Assembly: GCA_017963125.1 (NCBI GenBank)
Contig: JAGCUA010000013.1
Span: 1 to 64,000, forward strand
DNA: 64,000 nucleotides
Direction: 5' to 3'
Source of the DNA: a bacterium
GTDB taxonomy: Bacteria > UBP6 > UBA1177
Notes under the pieces: generated by a model
Database searches by the model: none
Told to the model about the DNA's origin: nothing
What the model saw: the letters and a program-made list of their open reading frames with translations, nothing else
Translations under genes and position numbers: made by a program
Part shown: positions 8,883 to 18,192 of the stretch, piece after piece
Position numbering within the stretch: the stretch's first letter is position 1
Layout of the letters: each line of letters starts with the position of its first letter

Positions 8883-9859
8883 CGCACACGACAAAAGTCG
8901 GATTCGCAAAGTCTTTTGCAGATTTTGCCGGCTCTCTCGGGCATGACTGCTGCTTTTTGATCGACAGATCGCTTGAAAGTCTGGCAGGATCGCTCCCGAA
9001 TGATCGGCTTTTCTACATTGACGGCGAAAAAGAGAAGGATCTGAACCACGTCGAAAGCTGTCTGGAATGGCTGATAGACCTAAACGCGGGACGCAGAACG
9101 ACTCTTGTTGCGGTCGGCGGCGGTGCTACAACTGATTTTGCGGCGTTTACGGCTTCGGTCTACAAGCGCGGGATGAGGCTGGTTCTTGTTCCGACAACGC
9201 TTCTTTCGGCTGTGGACAGTTCGATAGGCGGAAAAACGGCAGTGAATTTTGTTGCTAAAAACACTGTCGGCACTTTCTATCCGGCTGATGAAGTCGTGAT
9301 CATGGAGGAGTTTTTCAAAACTCTGACTCCGCAGCAGATCGCGTCGGGAAAGGCAGAGATCATCAAGCTCGCTTTGATAAAAGGCGGAAAACTTGCCGAT
9401 ATGGTTTTTGCGGCTGACGATCTACTTTCGGAAGAGGCGATAACGCTTGCGATACTTGGTAAATACGAGATCGTTAGTGCTGATTTTACGGATACCCTTG
9501 AAAAAAGAATTGTTTTGAACTGGGGGCACACCTTCGGTCATGCGATAGAGATTTATTACGCTCTGCCGCACGGCATGGCTGTTGCCGCCGGTATGGTTCT
9601 TGTGCAGGAATGGGCCGAAACCGTCGGTGCCGGCGAGGTCTTTCCGGCTGAAGAACTTGAAAAATTGCTGCAAAAACACGGAGTAAAAAACGATTTGCAG
9701 AAATATAGAGACGAAAACAAATGGCGTAAATTTATAATGTTGGATAAAAAGAGGAATTTGGACAGAATTTCTATGGTTTACCTGAAAAAAACGGGTGTTC
9801 CCGGGATAATTTACAGGAATTCTAATGACATATTGAGAGATTTGGAGGAATTAAGATGA
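8861..9859 (+). CDS. aroB: 3-dehydroquinate synthase
   Basis: AroB cyclises DAHP to 3-dehydroquinate using NAD+ and a divalent metal. The NAD-binding VGGGATTDFAAFTASVYKRG (about residues 87-106), the PTTLLSAVDSSIGGKTAVN segment (about 112-130), and the metal ligands in GHTFGHAIE (about 224-232) are present. The length of 332 residues is a little short of the usual 350-360. It is embedded in the pilQ-aroC-aroK-aroB coupling chain; pil genes next to aroK/aroB are also known from Gammaproteobacteria. Confidence 0.95.
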   Translation: MELTFSVTHTTKVGFAKSFADFAGSLGHDCCFLIDRSLESLAGSLPNDRLFYIDGEKEKDLNHVESCLEWLIDLNAGRRTTLVAVGGGATTDFAAFTASVYKRGMRLVLVPTTLLSAVDSSIGGKTAVNFVAKNTVGTFYPADEVVIMEEFFKTLTPQQIASGKAEIIKLALIKGGKLADMVFAADDLLSEEAITLAILGKYEIVSADFTDTLEKRIVLNWGHTFGHAIEIYYALPHGMAVAAGMVLVQEWAETVGAGEVFPAEELEKLLQKHGVKNDLQKYRDENKWRKFIMLDKKRNLDRISMVYLKKTGVPGIIYRNSNDILRDLEELR

Positions 9860-10872
9860 GAAAGTTTTTCATTCTTACCCTGATGGTTGCTTGTTTAATG
9901 ATGGTTTCTTGCGTCGAAAGGCGTAACAGAGTCATCCTTGAAAAATTCGTTCCCATTTCGGAGGAAGATGACTGCGCGGTAAAAGTCGGCGGCGACAAGT
10001 ATTACACCGAAGGCAAAATCGACCTTGCGTTCAACTTCGATTACAAACTTGCTTTCCAGATGACTAACTACATTCCGGCAAGTAGCGGCGGCAATACCGA
10101 CCTGACCACTTCCGAGGCGAACTATTTCTATGCTGAAGAAGCTGAAATAGAATATGAGTGGGATCCGAAACCCCAGGCTGACGGAAGAAAGCTTTCGCTT
10201 GATCAGAATCTCTGGAACAAGAAGAAAAGAGAATCTGTTCACGGGATCGTTATATCTCCGGACGGAGGTCAGGCTGCAGGCTGGATTCATATTTTTGAAG
10301 AGGCTCAGGCTAAAAACCTTCTTGAGCATGTCAACGATATCGACTGGATCGCAAGTCCGCTCATTGTCAAAGTCAGAATCATCGGCGAACTCGCAGACGG
10401 TACGACTGTAAAGACGAATAAGGTGAACTTCAACATCATCCCGACTTTCGGAACAACGATCCAGATGGGTTCTGTATACCTTGTTCCTGACGGCGGTTTC
10501 CAGGATACGACTGATGCGAACGGCAAGAAAGTTTCCGCTGCTAAGCAGGAATACGATACGATCATGGCACAGTGCGCTTTCCAGAATTCGGTTGTCGGCG
10601 GATGTTTCTCCGGTCAGGATTTCTCCCAGATCAACTGCTATGCAAAAGAAACAGGTTCGTGGGAAGCATGGGAAAAATATATCACCGATACTTACAGCGG
10701 AACTTATATTCCCGGATATGAGGCTGCAGGCGTAGTTGAACTTATTTTCAATACCTTCAAAAAGGATGCTTCGGAAACAGGCTACTATGTATGCTGTCCG
10801 GGTTCGGCTCCTGAAGCTCCGGAAGAAGAGGAAGACGACGCTAATGCTGCTTCAGGCTCAGGCGGAGAATAG
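9856..10872 (+). CDS. Lipoprotein of unknown function following aroB
   Basis: I do not recognise a family. The N-terminus is a lipoprotein signal with lipobox MVSC (Cys19). The mature part of about 320 residues looks beta-rich, with cysteine pairs near the C-terminus (YYVCCPG and earlier SVVGGCFSGQ), and ends in an acidic Ala/Ser/Gly tail that may be disordered. It starts in an ATGA overlap with aroB and therefore belongs to the same transcript as pil and aro genes, yet nothing ties it to either pathway by sequence. Envelope location is the only function-related statement I can support. Confidence 0.85.
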   Translation: MRKFFILTLMVACLMMVSCVERRNRVILEKFVPISEEDDCAVKVGGDKYYTEGKIDLAFNFDYKLAFQMTNYIPASSGGNTDLTTSEANYFYAEEAEIEYEWDPKPQADGRKLSLDQNLWNKKKRESVHGIVISPDGGQAAGWIHIFEEAQAKNLLEHVNDIDWIASPLIVKVRIIGELADGTTVKTNKVNFNIIPTFGTTIQMGSVYLVPDGGFQDTTDANGKKVSAAKQEYDTIMAQCAFQNSVVGGCFSGQDFSQINCYAKETGSWEAWEKYITDTYSGTYIPGYEAAGVVELIFNTFKKDASETGYYVCCPGSAPEAPEEEEDDANAASGSGGE

Positions 10873-11014
10873 TAATCTCTGAATCCGTTCCGTTCCTTTC
10901 TTTTTTCATTTTTTTTCTGAATTTCAAAAAGTTTCCCTTAAAAAGTGATTTTTAGATAAATTTCCTTATTATATGCCGTTTTTTTTGTTTCGGTTCTTGA
11001 TTTTTGGAGGAAAA

Positions 11015-11815
11015 ATGGGACTTATTCACTTGAAAGATGTCGTAACATTGGGCAATGTCGCTATCGGTTTTCTTTCCGCTATTCTGGCCATAGAAGGCGA
11101 TATCCAGCAGGCGTGCTATCTGGTAATGGCTGCATACGTTCTTGATTTCTGTGACGGGATCGTCGCAAGGATCACGAGAATGAGCAACGACTTCGGAAAA
11201 GAACTCGACCTTATAGCCGACCACGTGACTTACGCTGTCTGCCCCGCGTTCGTAGTCTATGCTTTCTACAGGATTCCGGACGGCGGTTTTCTGAACGCGC
11301 TCGTTGCTTACTGCATGGGCATGGTCCCGCTTGTTTTCGGCTGCATCAGGCATGCAAGGAACGAGGTCTACGACATTGATTTCCCGCGCTTTTTCCTTGG
11401 CACTCCGCGTCCGGTCTCGGCTTTCTATCTGATGAGCCTTATCGGTGCAGGAACGCACATCAGCAAGTATCTTCCGGCTGAATATCTTCCGGTCTACAAA
11501 TATTTCCTTATCCCGATTTTCATCTGGATAGGCTGGAACAACCTTTCATTCAGACCGTTCGTAAGCCATCACGGACGCATATTCAACAAAAGATTTAAAT
11601 TTTTTATGAGCGTCGCTGTCCTGATGCTTGTCGCAAGCGGCGTGGCTACGGCTGTTACCGGCGAGCCATGGGTCCTTGACTGTCTTCTTTTCCATATGCT
11701 TGTATACACGTTCTTGTCTCCGGTCTGCTTCGACAAAGGCGATCTTGACGGATACAAGGAATACGTTATGGCGAAAAAGGCGGAAATCGCGAAAGATATG
11801 CAACCTAAAGCTTAG
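11015..11815 (+). CDS. pssA: CDP-alcohol phosphatidyltransferase, probably phosphatidylserine synthase
   Basis: The protein carries the CDP-alcohol phosphatidyltransferase signature DGxxAR-x8-G-x3-D-x3-D, seen as DGIVARITRMSNDFGKELD followed by LIAD (about residues 46-68), and 6-8 membrane helices. The later IRHARNE...FPRFFLGTPRPVSAFYL stretch resembles the PssA RLARFN/F-GLPxPAA region, so CDP-diacylglycerol-serine transfer is the best guess. The ATG at 11015 has GGAGG at 11006-11010; an upstream in-frame codon at 10973 lacks a ribosome site. It opens a five-gene operon; the next gene, a nucleotidyltransferase, leaves open a different polar head group. Confidence 0.85.
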   Translation: MGLIHLKDVVTLGNVAIGFLSAILAIEGDIQQACYLVMAAYVLDFCDGIVARITRMSNDFGKELDLIADHVTYAVCPAFVVYAFYRIPDGGFLNALVAYCMGMVPLVFGCIRHARNEVYDIDFPRFFLGTPRPVSAFYLMSLIGAGTHISKYLPAEYLPVYKYFLIPIFIWIGWNNLSFRPFVSHHGRIFNKRFKFFMSVAVLMLVASGVATAVTGEPWVLDCLLFHMLVYTFLSPVCFDKGDLDGYKEYVMAKKAEIAKDMQPKA

Positions 11816-11823
11816 AGGCGAAC

Positions 11824-13125
11824 ATGATAAAACAGGGCGTTATCCTTGCAAGCGGTCTTGGCAGCAGGCTCAACAGCGAAGGGCGGAACGAGCCGAAACC
11901 GCTTATGCCTGTCGGCGGAATGGCTCTGATCGAGCGCGTGATCACGCTTATGCAGTCTGTGGGCATCGAAAAGATCGTTGTCGTTATAGGTTACCGCGGC
12001 GACCAGATCAGGGAATACATCGCAAAGAACAATATTCATGGCGTCGTTTTTGCGGAGAATACCGAATACAACAAGAAAAACGGCATTTCGCTGCTTCGCG
12101 CTCATGATTGTCTTGATGACGCTCCGTTCATGCTTTCGATGTCGGACCACATTTTTTCCAATGATTTTTTCGCCGGTTTTCTGGAAAAGGCGGAGCCGGA
12201 ACTTGAAAAATACGATGTTGTTCTTTCGGTCGACAGAAACATCGAAGGTGTTTTCGATCTTGACGACGCGACTAAGGTCGTTACCGAAAACGGTGAAATC
12301 ACAACGATAGGTAAGGAGCTTCCTTCATACGATGCCGTAGATACGGGGCTTTTCCTCTGCAAACCGGCAGTTTTTCCGATGCTTCAGGAGATCTACGATA
12401 CAAAGGGCGACGTTTCCATTTCTGACGTTATGGGGATGGAGGCGCGTGAAAGAAAGTTTGCGTGCGCAGAAATGACCGGACATCTCTGGCAGGATGTAGA
12501 TACTCCTTCGATGAAGAACGAGGCAGAGGAGCGCCTTGTCGACAACTATCTCAGGCACGACGGTTCGTTCGGCTTCTTTTCAAACAGACTTTTCTCCAAA
12601 ATTGCGAAAGAGGCGGGACTGCGTTGTTTCGAGCATGAGCATTTCGACTGGAATATGCTGAATACGATCGTGTTTATCGTCGCTCTTCTGTTTACGGCAG
12701 TCGCTCTTTTCGCAGAGATGCCGCAGCTTTCCATTGTTCCGCTTTTTCTCGAAACTTTTCTTTTTTATATCGGCAAAATCAGGAACAATGTCAGAACGGT
12801 TCCGGTTAAAAACGAAAATTTCATTTTTTCGTGGAGATTCAGTTTCATACTTGCTGTCCTTCCCGTTGTTTTAGGCACCTGCGGAACGCTTATAGTCGCT
12901 CTACCGCTTGTCATCGTGATGTTCGCTATCTCTCTTTCTCCGGCTATGGTGCAGCGTCTCGAACTGCCGCAGATCCCTGAAAATATCGCGTCTACCTGGC
13001 TTTCTCCCTCTCTTTTCTGGATCGTTTATGCCGCAAGCGTGCTTCTTCTTCCTTTCTGGTTTGCCGGATTCGTTCCTTTCGTCTATTTTTTGTTTTCGCC
13101 TTTTTCAGGTGAAAAGAGGGCTTGA
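11824..13125 (+). CDS. Nucleotidyltransferase with C-terminal membrane domain
   Basis: Residues 1-235 are a sugar-phosphate nucleotidyltransferase fold: ILASGLGSRLN (nucleotide loop, about 7-17), EPKPLMPVGG (about 22-31) and the metal-site region MLSMSDHIF (about 103-111). The GDHxx-type motif and spacing resemble inositol-1-phosphate or phosphocholine cytidylyltransferases more than glucose-1-phosphate enzymes. Residues about 275-430 contain 4-5 hydrophobic helices, an unusual addition for this fold. It lies 8 bp after the phosphatidyltransferase gene, so it may supply or consume a CDP-activated head group at the membrane. The stop overlaps the start of the ExbD-like gene. The exact substrate cannot be read from the sequence. 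Confidence 0.8.
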   Translation: MIKQGVILASGLGSRLNSEGRNEPKPLMPVGGMALIERVITLMQSVGIEKIVVVIGYRGDQIREYIAKNNIHGVVFAENTEYNKKNGISLLRAHDCLDDAPFMLSMSDHIFSNDFFAGFLEKAEPELEKYDVVLSVDRNIEGVFDLDDATKVVTENGEITTIGKELPSYDAVDTGLFLCKPAVFPMLQEIYDTKGDVSISDVMGMEARERKFACAEMTGHLWQDVDTPSMKNEAEERLVDNYLRHDGSFGFFSNRLFSKIAKEAGLRCFEHEHFDWNMLNTIVFIVALLFTAVALFAEMPQLSIVPLFLETFLFYIGKIRNNVRTVPVKNENFIFSWRFSFILAVLPVVLGTCGTLIVALPLVIVMFAISLSPAMVQRLELPQIPENIASTWLSPSLFWIVYAASVLLLPFWFAGFVPFVYFLFSPFSGEKRA

Positions 13126-13535
13126 TGGAACTCAAAAAGCGCGCACCTAAGGATTTTTCGATCGACATAAGTTCGCTCGTCGACGTTCTTTTCACGCTTC
13201 TCATATTCTTTTCCCTTACAAGTACCTTTGTGAAGGAATCGGGACTCAAAGTCGATCTTCCGAAGGCTTCTTCCGACACGCCGATAGTCTCAGCTGAAAA
13301 GTTCGAGATCGCCATAAGTGCCGACGGCAGGGTCGCTCTAGGCGGGACGGAGGTCTCTTCAAATGAGGAAATAGAAGAATTTCTTTCAAAATTTGACACG
13401 GATATGCGTTTAAAATATGTTATCGTCATCAAAGCCGACGTGACTACTCCGCACGGAAGGGTCACAGAGGTCCTTGACATACTGAAATCTTTGAAATTTG
13501 AAAATATAGCTGTTGCAACGAGGGCGAAAAAATGA
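13125..13535 (+). CDS. ExbD/TolR family protein without an ExbB partner nearby
   Basis: This 136-residue protein has a short cytoplasmic N-terminus, one transmembrane helix (about 17-37) beginning IDISSLVDVLFTLLIFF with the conserved membrane Asp of the ExbD/TolR family, and a periplasmic domain with KADVTTPHGRVTEVLD. Such proteins pair with ExbB/TolQ to use the proton gradient for work in the envelope. No ExbB/TolQ gene is in the window, so the partner is elsewhere. The ATG at 13125 overlaps the stop of the preceding gene; its end overlaps the next gene by 4 bases. Confidence 0.9.
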   Translation: MELKKRAPKDFSIDISSLVDVLFTLLIFFSLTSTFVKESGLKVDLPKASSDTPIVSAEKFEIAISADGRVALGGTEVSSNEEIEEFLSKFDTDMRLKYVIVIKADVTTPHGRVTEVLDILKSLKFENIAVATRAKK

Positions 13536-13816
13536 AGAAAAGACCTGTTATTTTTATTCTTGGAGCAATCTTTCTGGTTGTTTCGTCCTATATCATTTAC
13601 GATATAGGCGTTTCTTACGGTGAATTTGATAATAATCGTAACAAAATCAGGACGATAGAAGAAAAACAGCAAGTTATAAATCAAAAAGCGAATACTCTGC
13701 ACTACAAGAAGGACCGTTTCGTAAAGGATCCGAGAGCTGCAGAAGAGCTTCTCCGCCTGAAGTACAAGATGATGCCCGACAATCAGTTTAAAATCAAACA
13801 GACGCCAGAAAAATGA
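13532..13816 (+). CDS. Small FtsB/DivIC-like membrane protein
   Basis: The 94-residue sequence has one N-terminal membrane helix (about residues 6-26), a coiled coil (about 36-60) and a conserved-looking end PRAAEELLRLKYKMMPDNQF that resembles the ALEELARxKLxMxxPxE stretch of FtsB/DivIC septum-formation proteins. That family builds the FtsQLB cell-division complex. The match is based on layout and this short motif only, so the identity is moderate. It overlaps both neighbours by 4 bases, in an operon with ExbD-like and GGDEF genes. Confidence 0.6.
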   Translation: MKKRPVIFILGAIFLVVSSYIIYDIGVSYGEFDNNRNKIRTIEEKQQVINQKANTLHYKKDRFVKDPRAAEELLRLKYKMMPDNQFKIKQTPEK

Positions 13817-15828
13817 CATCTTTATTAGAATTCCGTTTTATTGGTCACATTCTGACCTTTTTGTTTTCCCTCGTTTCGATTTATTTGAAAGACAACTTTG
13901 AAAACAATATTCCGTTTCTCGTCATCTGGTGGAGTGTTTTCGTTTTGATAGTTGTTTACATCCGTCTTGTTGAAAAGAAGAAGATTTACTGGCCGCTTTT
14001 CCTTCTTCCGCCGTTTGTTCTTTCGGGCGGAGTCTGCGGAAGTCCGGTCCTTCCTCTGATTTTTCTCGCTCTGCCGCTGATCCTGCAGAAAAGCGACGAT
14101 ATTTCCTATATCGTTTTTGCTGCGATATCGTTTGTTCTGATGATATACAGCGGAAATCTTTCAGACATATCCGTTTTCATAACTTACGTCCTTTTCGTTC
14201 TGGCATCCATAGGTGTCTGGGTTTTTATGAGAAAGGGTTTTTCCTTCTTTTTTGAAGACCGTCCCGCAGCGCCTCTTGCTTCAAGGGCGCCTGTGAGTAC
14301 CCCGCTTGTCACCGATCCTTTCAGACCGTTGAAAAACTATCTCGTCCGCACGAAGAATTTCGACGGAAGACCTGTTTCGGTGCGTCTTGTAGAACTCCTT
14401 CCGGGCGGAATGGCGAAAATATACGACACTGCTAATGAATTTGAGCAGAAAGGTCTTCTGTTCAGAGCTGTACACGATAAAACCGATGTCGCTGCGAGCG
14501 CTCTCCTCGATGAAAGCGAAAACATACCGATGATGCCCGAATACAATTTCAGAATATACTATCCTGTTTCGTTGGTCGATTACGATGACATTTCGCTTTT
14601 CGAACCTGAATATGTCGTCGTTATTGATACGGATAACAGGGGCAGGAGCAGCAGAGACGAGCTCATCAGGAAGTTCTCAGAAATAAAAAACGATGTCATA
14701 GAACAGCTGAGACAGTCCGAAACATTCAGCCACATTGCGGTGGAAAAGCAGAAAAACGCAACGCTTTATCAGGCTACTTCGGATATAGTCGATTCTTTCG
14801 ATCACGATGAGCTTCTAAAGGCTGCGGCGCTTGCGATATTCAATCTTGCACCCGAAGCGAGTGCTGTTTTCGTCGCGAGAAAGAGTGATGACAACGTTTT
14901 CTTGGGTTACTCTTTTTCAGTTCAGGAATCGGCGAAAGGAAAGCCTAAACTTGAAATGTCCGATATCTGCGATGCTGTTACTGCAGAAATGAGGGATCCG
15001 CAGTCGGTCCATGCAATGATGGTCAGCGGAAAGATGGACGATTATTATGAAGCGACCGACGTGAACAAACGCAAGACAAAACCATTGTTTCCGGATGAAT
15101 TTGACGATCTCAACAAAAAAAGCTGCATTATGGTCCGCAGCATGACCTTTAAAAACGATGTCAAAGGGACGATTTCAGTTCTTACCGACACAGTGAAGGA
15201 TTTTGAGGAACTCAAAAAGCATCTGGAATCGGTCAGAATGATAGCCAAAGTCGTTACTTCGGCACTCAACAACATCGAAATGTTCCAGAAAATGGAGGAA
15301 CTTTCCAATGTCGACGGTCTGACCGGTCTTTACAACAGGCGCTGCTTCAACAATATGCTCGAGCAGAAGATCGGCGAGGCGAGCAGGATGAAAGTCCAGC
15401 TTTCGACGATAATGCTCGATATAGACCATTTTAAGAACGTCAACGATACATACGGTCACAAAGCCGGCGACGATGTTATCCGCTTCATATCGAGAACGAT
15501 CAAAAATTCCGTCCGCAAAGTCGATTTCGCGGCACGTTACGGCGGAGAGGAATTCGTTATACTGCTTTACAACGCATCCATCGAAGATGCGGCAAGCATC
15601 GCCGAAAAAATCAGAATGATAGTGCGCGATTCATCTGTCAACGCTGACGGTGTCCATCTTAACGTAACGATTTCATTGGGCGTTTCCTCTTATCCGCTTC
15701 CTTCGATGAGCTCGGAAGACCTTATAAAGAATGCCGATACGGCTCTCTATTATTCAAAAGAACACGGCCGCAACAAAGTTTCTGTTTACAACAGCGACAT
15801 GGAAGAAAGGGCCGGGGAAGAGGAATAA
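13813..15828 (+). CDS. Membrane GGDEF diguanylate cyclase with GAF-like domain
   Basis: The N-terminal ~150 residues contain about six hydrophobic helices. A cytoplasmic region follows with a coiled segment and a GAF-like domain (about 325-490), then a GGDEF domain (about 500-665) with the catalytic GGEEF at residues 577-581. The allosteric RxxD inhibitory site is present as RKVD at 568-571, exactly five residues before the motif, so the protein should both make cyclic di-GMP and be product-inhibited. No EAL domain is fused. It is the last gene of the operon and ends 7 bp from the convergent RNase G gene. Control of pili or surface behaviour is plausible but unproven. Confidence 0.92.
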   Translation: MTSLLEFRFIGHILTFLFSLVSIYLKDNFENNIPFLVIWWSVFVLIVVYIRLVEKKKIYWPLFLLPPFVLSGGVCGSPVLPLIFLALPLILQKSDDISYIVFAAISFVLMIYSGNLSDISVFITYVLFVLASIGVWVFMRKGFSFFFEDRPAAPLASRAPVSTPLVTDPFRPLKNYLVRTKNFDGRPVSVRLVELLPGGMAKIYDTANEFEQKGLLFRAVHDKTDVAASALLDESENIPMMPEYNFRIYYPVSLVDYDDISLFEPEYVVVIDTDNRGRSSRDELIRKFSEIKNDVIEQLRQSETFSHIAVEKQKNATLYQATSDIVDSFDHDELLKAAALAIFNLAPEASAVFVARKSDDNVFLGYSFSVQESAKGKPKLEMSDICDAVTAEMRDPQSVHAMMVSGKMDDYYEATDVNKRKTKPLFPDEFDDLNKKSCIMVRSMTFKNDVKGTISVLTDTVKDFEELKKHLESVRMIAKVVTSALNNIEMFQKMEELSNVDGLTGLYNRRCFNNMLEQKIGEASRMKVQLSTIMLDIDHFKNVNDTYGHKAGDDVIRFISRTIKNSVRKVDFAARYGGEEFVILLYNASIEDAASIAEKIRMIVRDSSVNADGVHLNVTISLGVSSYPLPSMSSEDLIKNADTALYYSKEHGRNKVSVYNSDMEERAGEEE

Positions 15829-15835
15829 TTTCCGT

Positions 15836-17368
15836 TTATTTTCCGTCAACTGAGAACGATTCTCTGTGAAGTGAATTGTCTGATTCGGTGTTTACCGATA
15901 TTTTGAGTTCTTTTTTGAGTTTGTCGAGTTCGTCGGAATACTTCTGTTCAAGCGCGAAAATCGTCTCAGGATGCGCTTTTACGGTAACGACTCTGCTTCC
16001 GTAAAGTTTTACGTGTTTTTTGATTTCACGGAAAATCTGGAACGTTACGGTCTCACGCGAACGGATTATGCCGTTTCCGCTGCAGTATGGGCACGGTTCC
16101 GTGAGCGACGAGATGTTGCTTTCGGTCGTTCTTTTTCGCGTTATCTGGATGAGTCCGAGGCGCGTGAAGTAGAAAACGGTGCACTTTGCAGGATCTTTCT
16201 CAAGCTCTTTTTCGAGCTTGGCGATAACTTTTTTCTTGTTTGCCTGATTACGCATATCGATGAAGTCGACGACGATTATTCCCGCCAAATTCCTGAGTCT
16301 CAGGTGGTATGCGATCTCTTCCGCCGCTTCGCAGTTCGTTTTGACGACAGTGCTTTCAAGGTCTCCTTTTCCGACGAATTTGCCGGTGTTGACATCGATG
16401 ACAGTCAGTGCCTCGGTCTGTTCGACGATCAGGAAACCGCCGCTTTTGAGCCAGATTTTTTTCTTTACCAGTTTGGTTACTTCTGGTTCGATCGAATAGT
16501 AGTCGAAAATCGGGTAGGGCAGGTCGTAGAATTTTACTTTGTCGTCTGGATTTTCACCGTAGAAAGCGAAGTAGTCGCGCACTGCCTTCTCGTCGTTTTT
16601 GTTGTCGACGACTATCTCTGAAAGTTCGTCCATGCCGGTATTCTGCACGAAATCAAGCATCGGATCGAGTGCCGGTTCTATGAGTGCCGATCCTTTGCCT
16701 TTCTGAAATGTATTCTGAATGGAAAGCCACTTTTTTATCAGGAAAACGACCTCTTTTTCGATGGTCTTGAGGTCTGTTTCTGCAGCGAGAGTCCTGAGGA
16801 TTATACCGTAACCCTTTTTAAGCACCTTCTGACCGAACTCCTTGAGCTCGTCGCGCTTTTCGCGGTCGTTTATCCTGCGGCTGACACCGATATGGGTGAT
16901 CGTCGGCAGCAGCACACAGTATCTTCCGGCAAGCGAAATGTGAGTCGTGAGCTTTGCACCTTTCTGTCCGATAGGTTCTTTTACGACCTGAACGAGAATG
17001 CGGTTGCCTTCTTTCGCGTATTCGGTGATGTCTGTGCGTTTGTGCGGTTCAACCGGCGTTTCCGCGGTCGTCTCTCCGTCCTGTTCCTCGATCTCGTCAT
17101 CGTCGCTTTCTAAATTCTTCTGAAACTCTTCGTAGGTTATATTGAGTTTCAGGTCGTTCGCGTGGATGAATCCGGTTCTCGTGCCGCCGAATTCCACGAA
17201 CGCAGACTGCATTCCCGGCAGTACGCGGCGGATTATGCCTGAGTAGATGTTTGAAAGACAGCTGCCTTCCTCCGAGTGCATGACGTGGAGTTCCACGAGT
17301 TTTCTGTCTTCAAGTATAGCGATTCTTTTTTCGCCGTAAGTGTTGTTTACGATTATCTGTCTGTTCAT
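15836..17368 (-). CDS. rng: Ribonuclease G/E family endoribonuclease
   Basis: RNase G cleaves single-stranded A/U-rich RNA and matures 16S rRNA and decays mRNA. The 510-residue protein has an N-terminal S1-type RNA-binding region with an acidic insertion (about residues 85-110), then the DNase I-like catalytic core with both conserved metal-binding aspartates in ALTVIDVNTGK and IIVVDFIDMRN, and the CPYC zinc-link motif that dimerises the family. There is no long RNase E-type scaffold tail. It is the last gene of a three-gene minus-strand operon and begins 5 bp after the metallo-beta-lactamase-fold gene. Confidence 0.94.
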   Translation of the reverse strand: MNRQIIVNNTYGEKRIAILEDRKLVELHVMHSEEGSCLSNIYSGIIRRVLPGMQSAFVEFGGTRTGFIHANDLKLNITYEEFQKNLESDDDEIEEQDGETTAETPVEPHKRTDITEYAKEGNRILVQVVKEPIGQKGAKLTTHISLAGRYCVLLPTITHIGVSRRINDREKRDELKEFGQKVLKKGYGIILRTLAAETDLKTIEKEVVFLIKKWLSIQNTFQKGKGSALIEPALDPMLDFVQNTGMDELSEIVVDNKNDEKAVRDYFAFYGENPDDKVKFYDLPYPIFDYYSIEPEVTKLVKKKIWLKSGGFLIVEQTEALTVIDVNTGKFVGKGDLESTVVKTNCEAAEEIAYHLRLRNLAGIIVVDFIDMRNQANKKKVIAKLEKELEKDPAKCTVFYFTRLGLIQITRKRTTESNISSLTEPCPYCSGNGIIRSRETVTFQIFREIKKHVKLYGSRVVTVKAHPETIFALEQKYSDELDKLKKELKISVNTESDNSLHRESFSVDGK

Positions 17369-17373
17369 TGTTT

Positions 17374-18144
17374 TTAAGATACTGTTATCGGACGTTTCTG
17401 TTTCATCGGGGTGATTTTCATCGGACTCTCGATTTTTTTGATGTCAGCGATGATCTCGTCTTCCAGATTGGGCTTGAGGTGGAACGTGTGGATGCTGCAC
17501 GGATGGTTTATTTTGGCAAGTTCTCCTGCAAGCTGCGAAGGTGTCAGATGTTTCGATGCAGTTGCCAGTTTTTCAAGCCTGTCCGGAAATGAAGTCTCCC
17601 AGCATATTGTTTTTATTGAAGGATCTCTGTTTACATGATCTACGAAATTCTGGCAGATGCCGGTGTCTCCGGAGTATGCGATGGCCTCGTTGTTGTGTTT
17701 TATAATGAAACCAAGCGACTCGACTACATGGTTCACTTCGATCGGCAGGAACTCGATCCCTTCGATGGAAAAAGGTTTGTCAAAGTTTATCGGCCGGAAC
17801 TTTATCGTCGGATTCTTCTTTGTCGGCAGTTTCGTGAAATCAGGCCAGATGAGGTCGTTGAAAATGTTGCCCATTATCTGCGCCATGATGTTTTCGGTCG
17901 TATATACCGTGAACGAGTGGTTGCCGAGCGAAAGCATGAAGTCGGCGAAAATCGGAAGATTCTTGATGTGGTCGAAGTGAGAGTGAGTGATGATGATGTG
18001 CTTTATCCCGAGAAGCTGGTTCGTGTCAAGGGAAGACATGATAGAGCCTGTGTCAATGACAGTTGACGGAGTTACGAGCATGGAGATGCACTTTTTGTTT
18101 TCAAGATCGCTGCCGTAGCAGCCGAGCGGAACTATGGAAAGCAT
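17374..18144 (-). CDS. Metallo-beta-lactamase-fold hydrolase, class II cyclic-nucleotide phosphodiesterase-like
   Basis: The 256-residue protein begins with a beta-lactamase fold start (LGCYGS...VIDTGSIMSSL) and has the metal motif HSHFDH at about residues 54-59, a later GDTG at about 157-160 and further histidines. The arrangement HIIITHSHFDHIKNLPIF resembles class II cAMP phosphodiesterases (PDE1/CpdP type). Substrate assignment is tentative; RNase Z-like or lactonase activity cannot be excluded. GGAGG precedes the ATG. It sits between nifU-like and rng genes in one operon. Confidence 0.75.
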   Translation of the reverse strand: MLSIVPLGCYGSDLENKKCISMLVTPSTVIDTGSIMSSLDTNQLLGIKHIIITHSHFDHIKNLPIFADFMLSLGNHSFTVYTTENIMAQIMGNIFNDLIWPDFTKLPTKKNPTIKFRPINFDKPFSIEGIEFLPIEVNHVVESLGFIIKHNNEAIAYSGDTGICQNFVDHVNRDPSIKTICWETSFPDRLEKLATASKHLTPSQLAGELAKINHPCSIHTFHLKPNLEDEIIADIKKIESPMKITPMKQKRPITVS

Positions 18145-18192
18145 TTCATCCTCCGGATACAGAACTTTTCGAGTAAGGTGTTTTAGAAGATT

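Noticed and set aside
11015..13125. Firm call of a di-myo-inositol-phosphate pathway
   Set aside because: The phosphatidyltransferase has PssA-like features and no inositol-1-phosphate synthase is present; only a tentative link is kept.
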